Shown here one piece after another: positions 5,174 to 5,705 of a stretch of 5,705 bases of DNA. Source of the stretch: Anaerolineaceae bacterium UBA5224. Lineage in GTDB: Bacteria; Chloroflexota; Anaerolineae; Anaerolineales; Anaerolineaceae. The stretch's first letter is position 1, and each line of letters starts with the position of its first letter. Location: positions 30,443 through 36,147 of the forward strand of contig DHUW01000047.1 in the NCBI GenBank assembly GCA_002409365.1, read 5' to 3'. Made by a program: the position numbers and the translations under genes. Below the pieces are notes generated by a model, which was not told where the DNA came from, did no database searches, and worked only from the letters and a program-made list of their open reading frames with translations.

Positions 5174-5459
5174 GCATACGGCAAAGCAAGTGAGCCAATA
5201 TACTGATCCTCCCTTGAAAGATTTGCCAGCTACGCTTGCGAACTTTCCAAGAAGGATCTTGCTTTGGTTGATCAAGCTTTACCAGATGACATTTTCGAAG
5301 ACACTGCCGCCAAACACTTGTAGGTTCTACCCAACATGTTCGCACTATGGCTACCAGGCAGTTTATAAATATGGCGCCATCAAAGGGGGCTGGATGGCAA
5401 TTAAAAGAATTGTGAGATGTAACCCCTTCAATGAAGGTGGTATTGACCCAGTTCCTTGA
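5166..5459 (+). CDS. yidD: Membrane protein insertion efficiency factor YidD
   Basis: YidD is a small peripheral membrane protein that aids YidC-dependent insertion of inner-membrane proteins. The core is unmistakable: an amphipathic N-terminal helix RRILLWLIKLYQMTFSK (29-45), CRFYPTCSHYGYQAV with Cys52 and Cys58, YGAIKGGWMAIKRIVRCNPF with Cys85, and the closing GGIDPVP. At 97 residues it is somewhat longer than the usual 70-85, because about 25 residues (MCEHTAKQVSQYTD onward) precede the core. The ATG at 5166 overlaps the end of rnpA by 8 bases (ATGTGTGA), suggesting coupled translation; a TTG start near 5222 would give a more usual length but lacks a clear Shine-Dalgarno. The neighbour rnpA is the standard partner; the usual next gene, yidC, is not inside the window. 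Confidence 0.94.
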   Translation: MCEHTAKQVSQYTDPPLKDLPATLANFPRRILLWLIKLYQMTFSKTLPPNTCRFYPTCSHYGYQAVYKYGAIKGGWMAIKRIVRCNPFNEGGIDPVP

Positions 5460-5469
5460 ACGGAGATAA

Positions 5470-5705
5470 ATGAACAAGAAGGTTATAAGATTATTAGTTC
5501 TGCTGGCTCTGGCGGGCACAATCCTGACTGGTTGTGCCGTTGGCGTCCGAGCCGAAAGTACCCCAGGGGTCACCGTCACTGAAGAATATGTTTACGTGGC
5601 TTATATGCAAAACCTCTATAAACTGGATAGATTCAATGGCGCTCAACTTTCTTCTTTCCCCGAGAGAGTTAGCACAAATCTGGCTATGTACGCACCAGTT
5701 GTTGT
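5470..5705 (+). CDS. PQQ-repeat (BamB-like) lipoprotein, 3' partial
   Basis: The frame starts at ATG 5470 and runs off the window end, with 78 full codons visible. The start MNKKVIRLLVLLALAGTILTGC is a lipoprotein signal with lipobox LTGC and Cys22 as the lipidated residue. After a short linker the sequence EEYVYVAYMQNLYKLDRFNG followed by AQLSSFPERV and LAMYAPVVV resembles one blade of a PQQ-type beta-propeller (VYVG...LYALD..TG..LW.F......PVV). Such propellers serve as protein-interaction scaffolds, as BamB does in outer-membrane assembly. GGAG (5462-5465) gives a Shine-Dalgarno four bases from the ATG. The gene is 10 bases downstream of yidD and probably co-transcribed. The role is inferred from position: it lies where membrane-insertion genes cluster. 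Confidence 0.72.
   Translation, partial: MNKKVIRLLVLLALAGTILTGCAVGVRAESTPGVTVTEEYVYVAYMQNLYKLDRFNGAQLSSFPERVSTNLAMYAPVV

Overview
The window looks like chromosomal housekeeping DNA from a bacterium of moderate G+C, most likely a Chloroflexota member of the Anaerolineae type. This placement is an inference. It rests on three things: a lipoprotein with a beta-rich domain opening DDFSNQASGW and carrying cRFQD...FYAF-like and NGD..GL-like motifs, a style I associate with that group; a PQQ-propeller-type lipoprotein next to yidD; and an MtaB of the FCLTT type. No rRNA, tRNA, mobile element, CRISPR array or phage gene was seen.

Left part (1-1199, + strand): the C-terminal part of a UbiA-like multi-pass membrane protein, cut by the window edge, followed 12 bases later by a two-cysteine peroxiredoxin of the Bcp/PrxQ class. 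A 160-base spacer (1200-1359) follows, between convergent genes. It holds weak inverted repeats and a short direct repeat.

Middle part (1360-2304, - strand): a two-gene operon, thpR (RNA 2',3'-cyclic phosphodiesterase) then rsfS (ribosomal silencing factor). The rsfS reading frame has no ATG, GTG or TTG at the expected N-terminus. The sequence instead points to a CTG start placed 7 bases after the core of a 9-base perfect Shine-Dalgarno match.

Divergent spacer (2305-2558): an A+T-rich promoter zone with an extended -10 element on the + strand, followed by about 150 bases rich in nested complementary segments. This may be a structured leader or small RNA that I cannot assign to a known class. 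It is the most open-ended part of the window.

Right part (2559-5705, + strand): a lipoprotein whose stop codon overlaps the start of mtaB (TGATG); then a good sigma-70-type promoter overlapping the mtaB stop, a leader with a strong hairpin, and the conserved cluster rpmH-rnpA-yidD. The window ends inside a BamB-like PQQ-repeat lipoprotein. The cluster joins ribosomal protein L34, the protein subunit of RNase P and the YidD membrane-insertion factor. In most bacteria yidC follows. Here a propeller lipoprotein sits at that spot, and mtaB rather than dnaA lies upstream of rpmH.

A common theme is translation and RNA processing (RsfS, ThpR, MtaB, L34, RnpA), with envelope biogenesis (YidD, two lipoproteins, the UbiA-like protein) beside it. 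No defence or mobile system was found. The findings are start-codon use, candidate RNA leaders and gene-order oddities.
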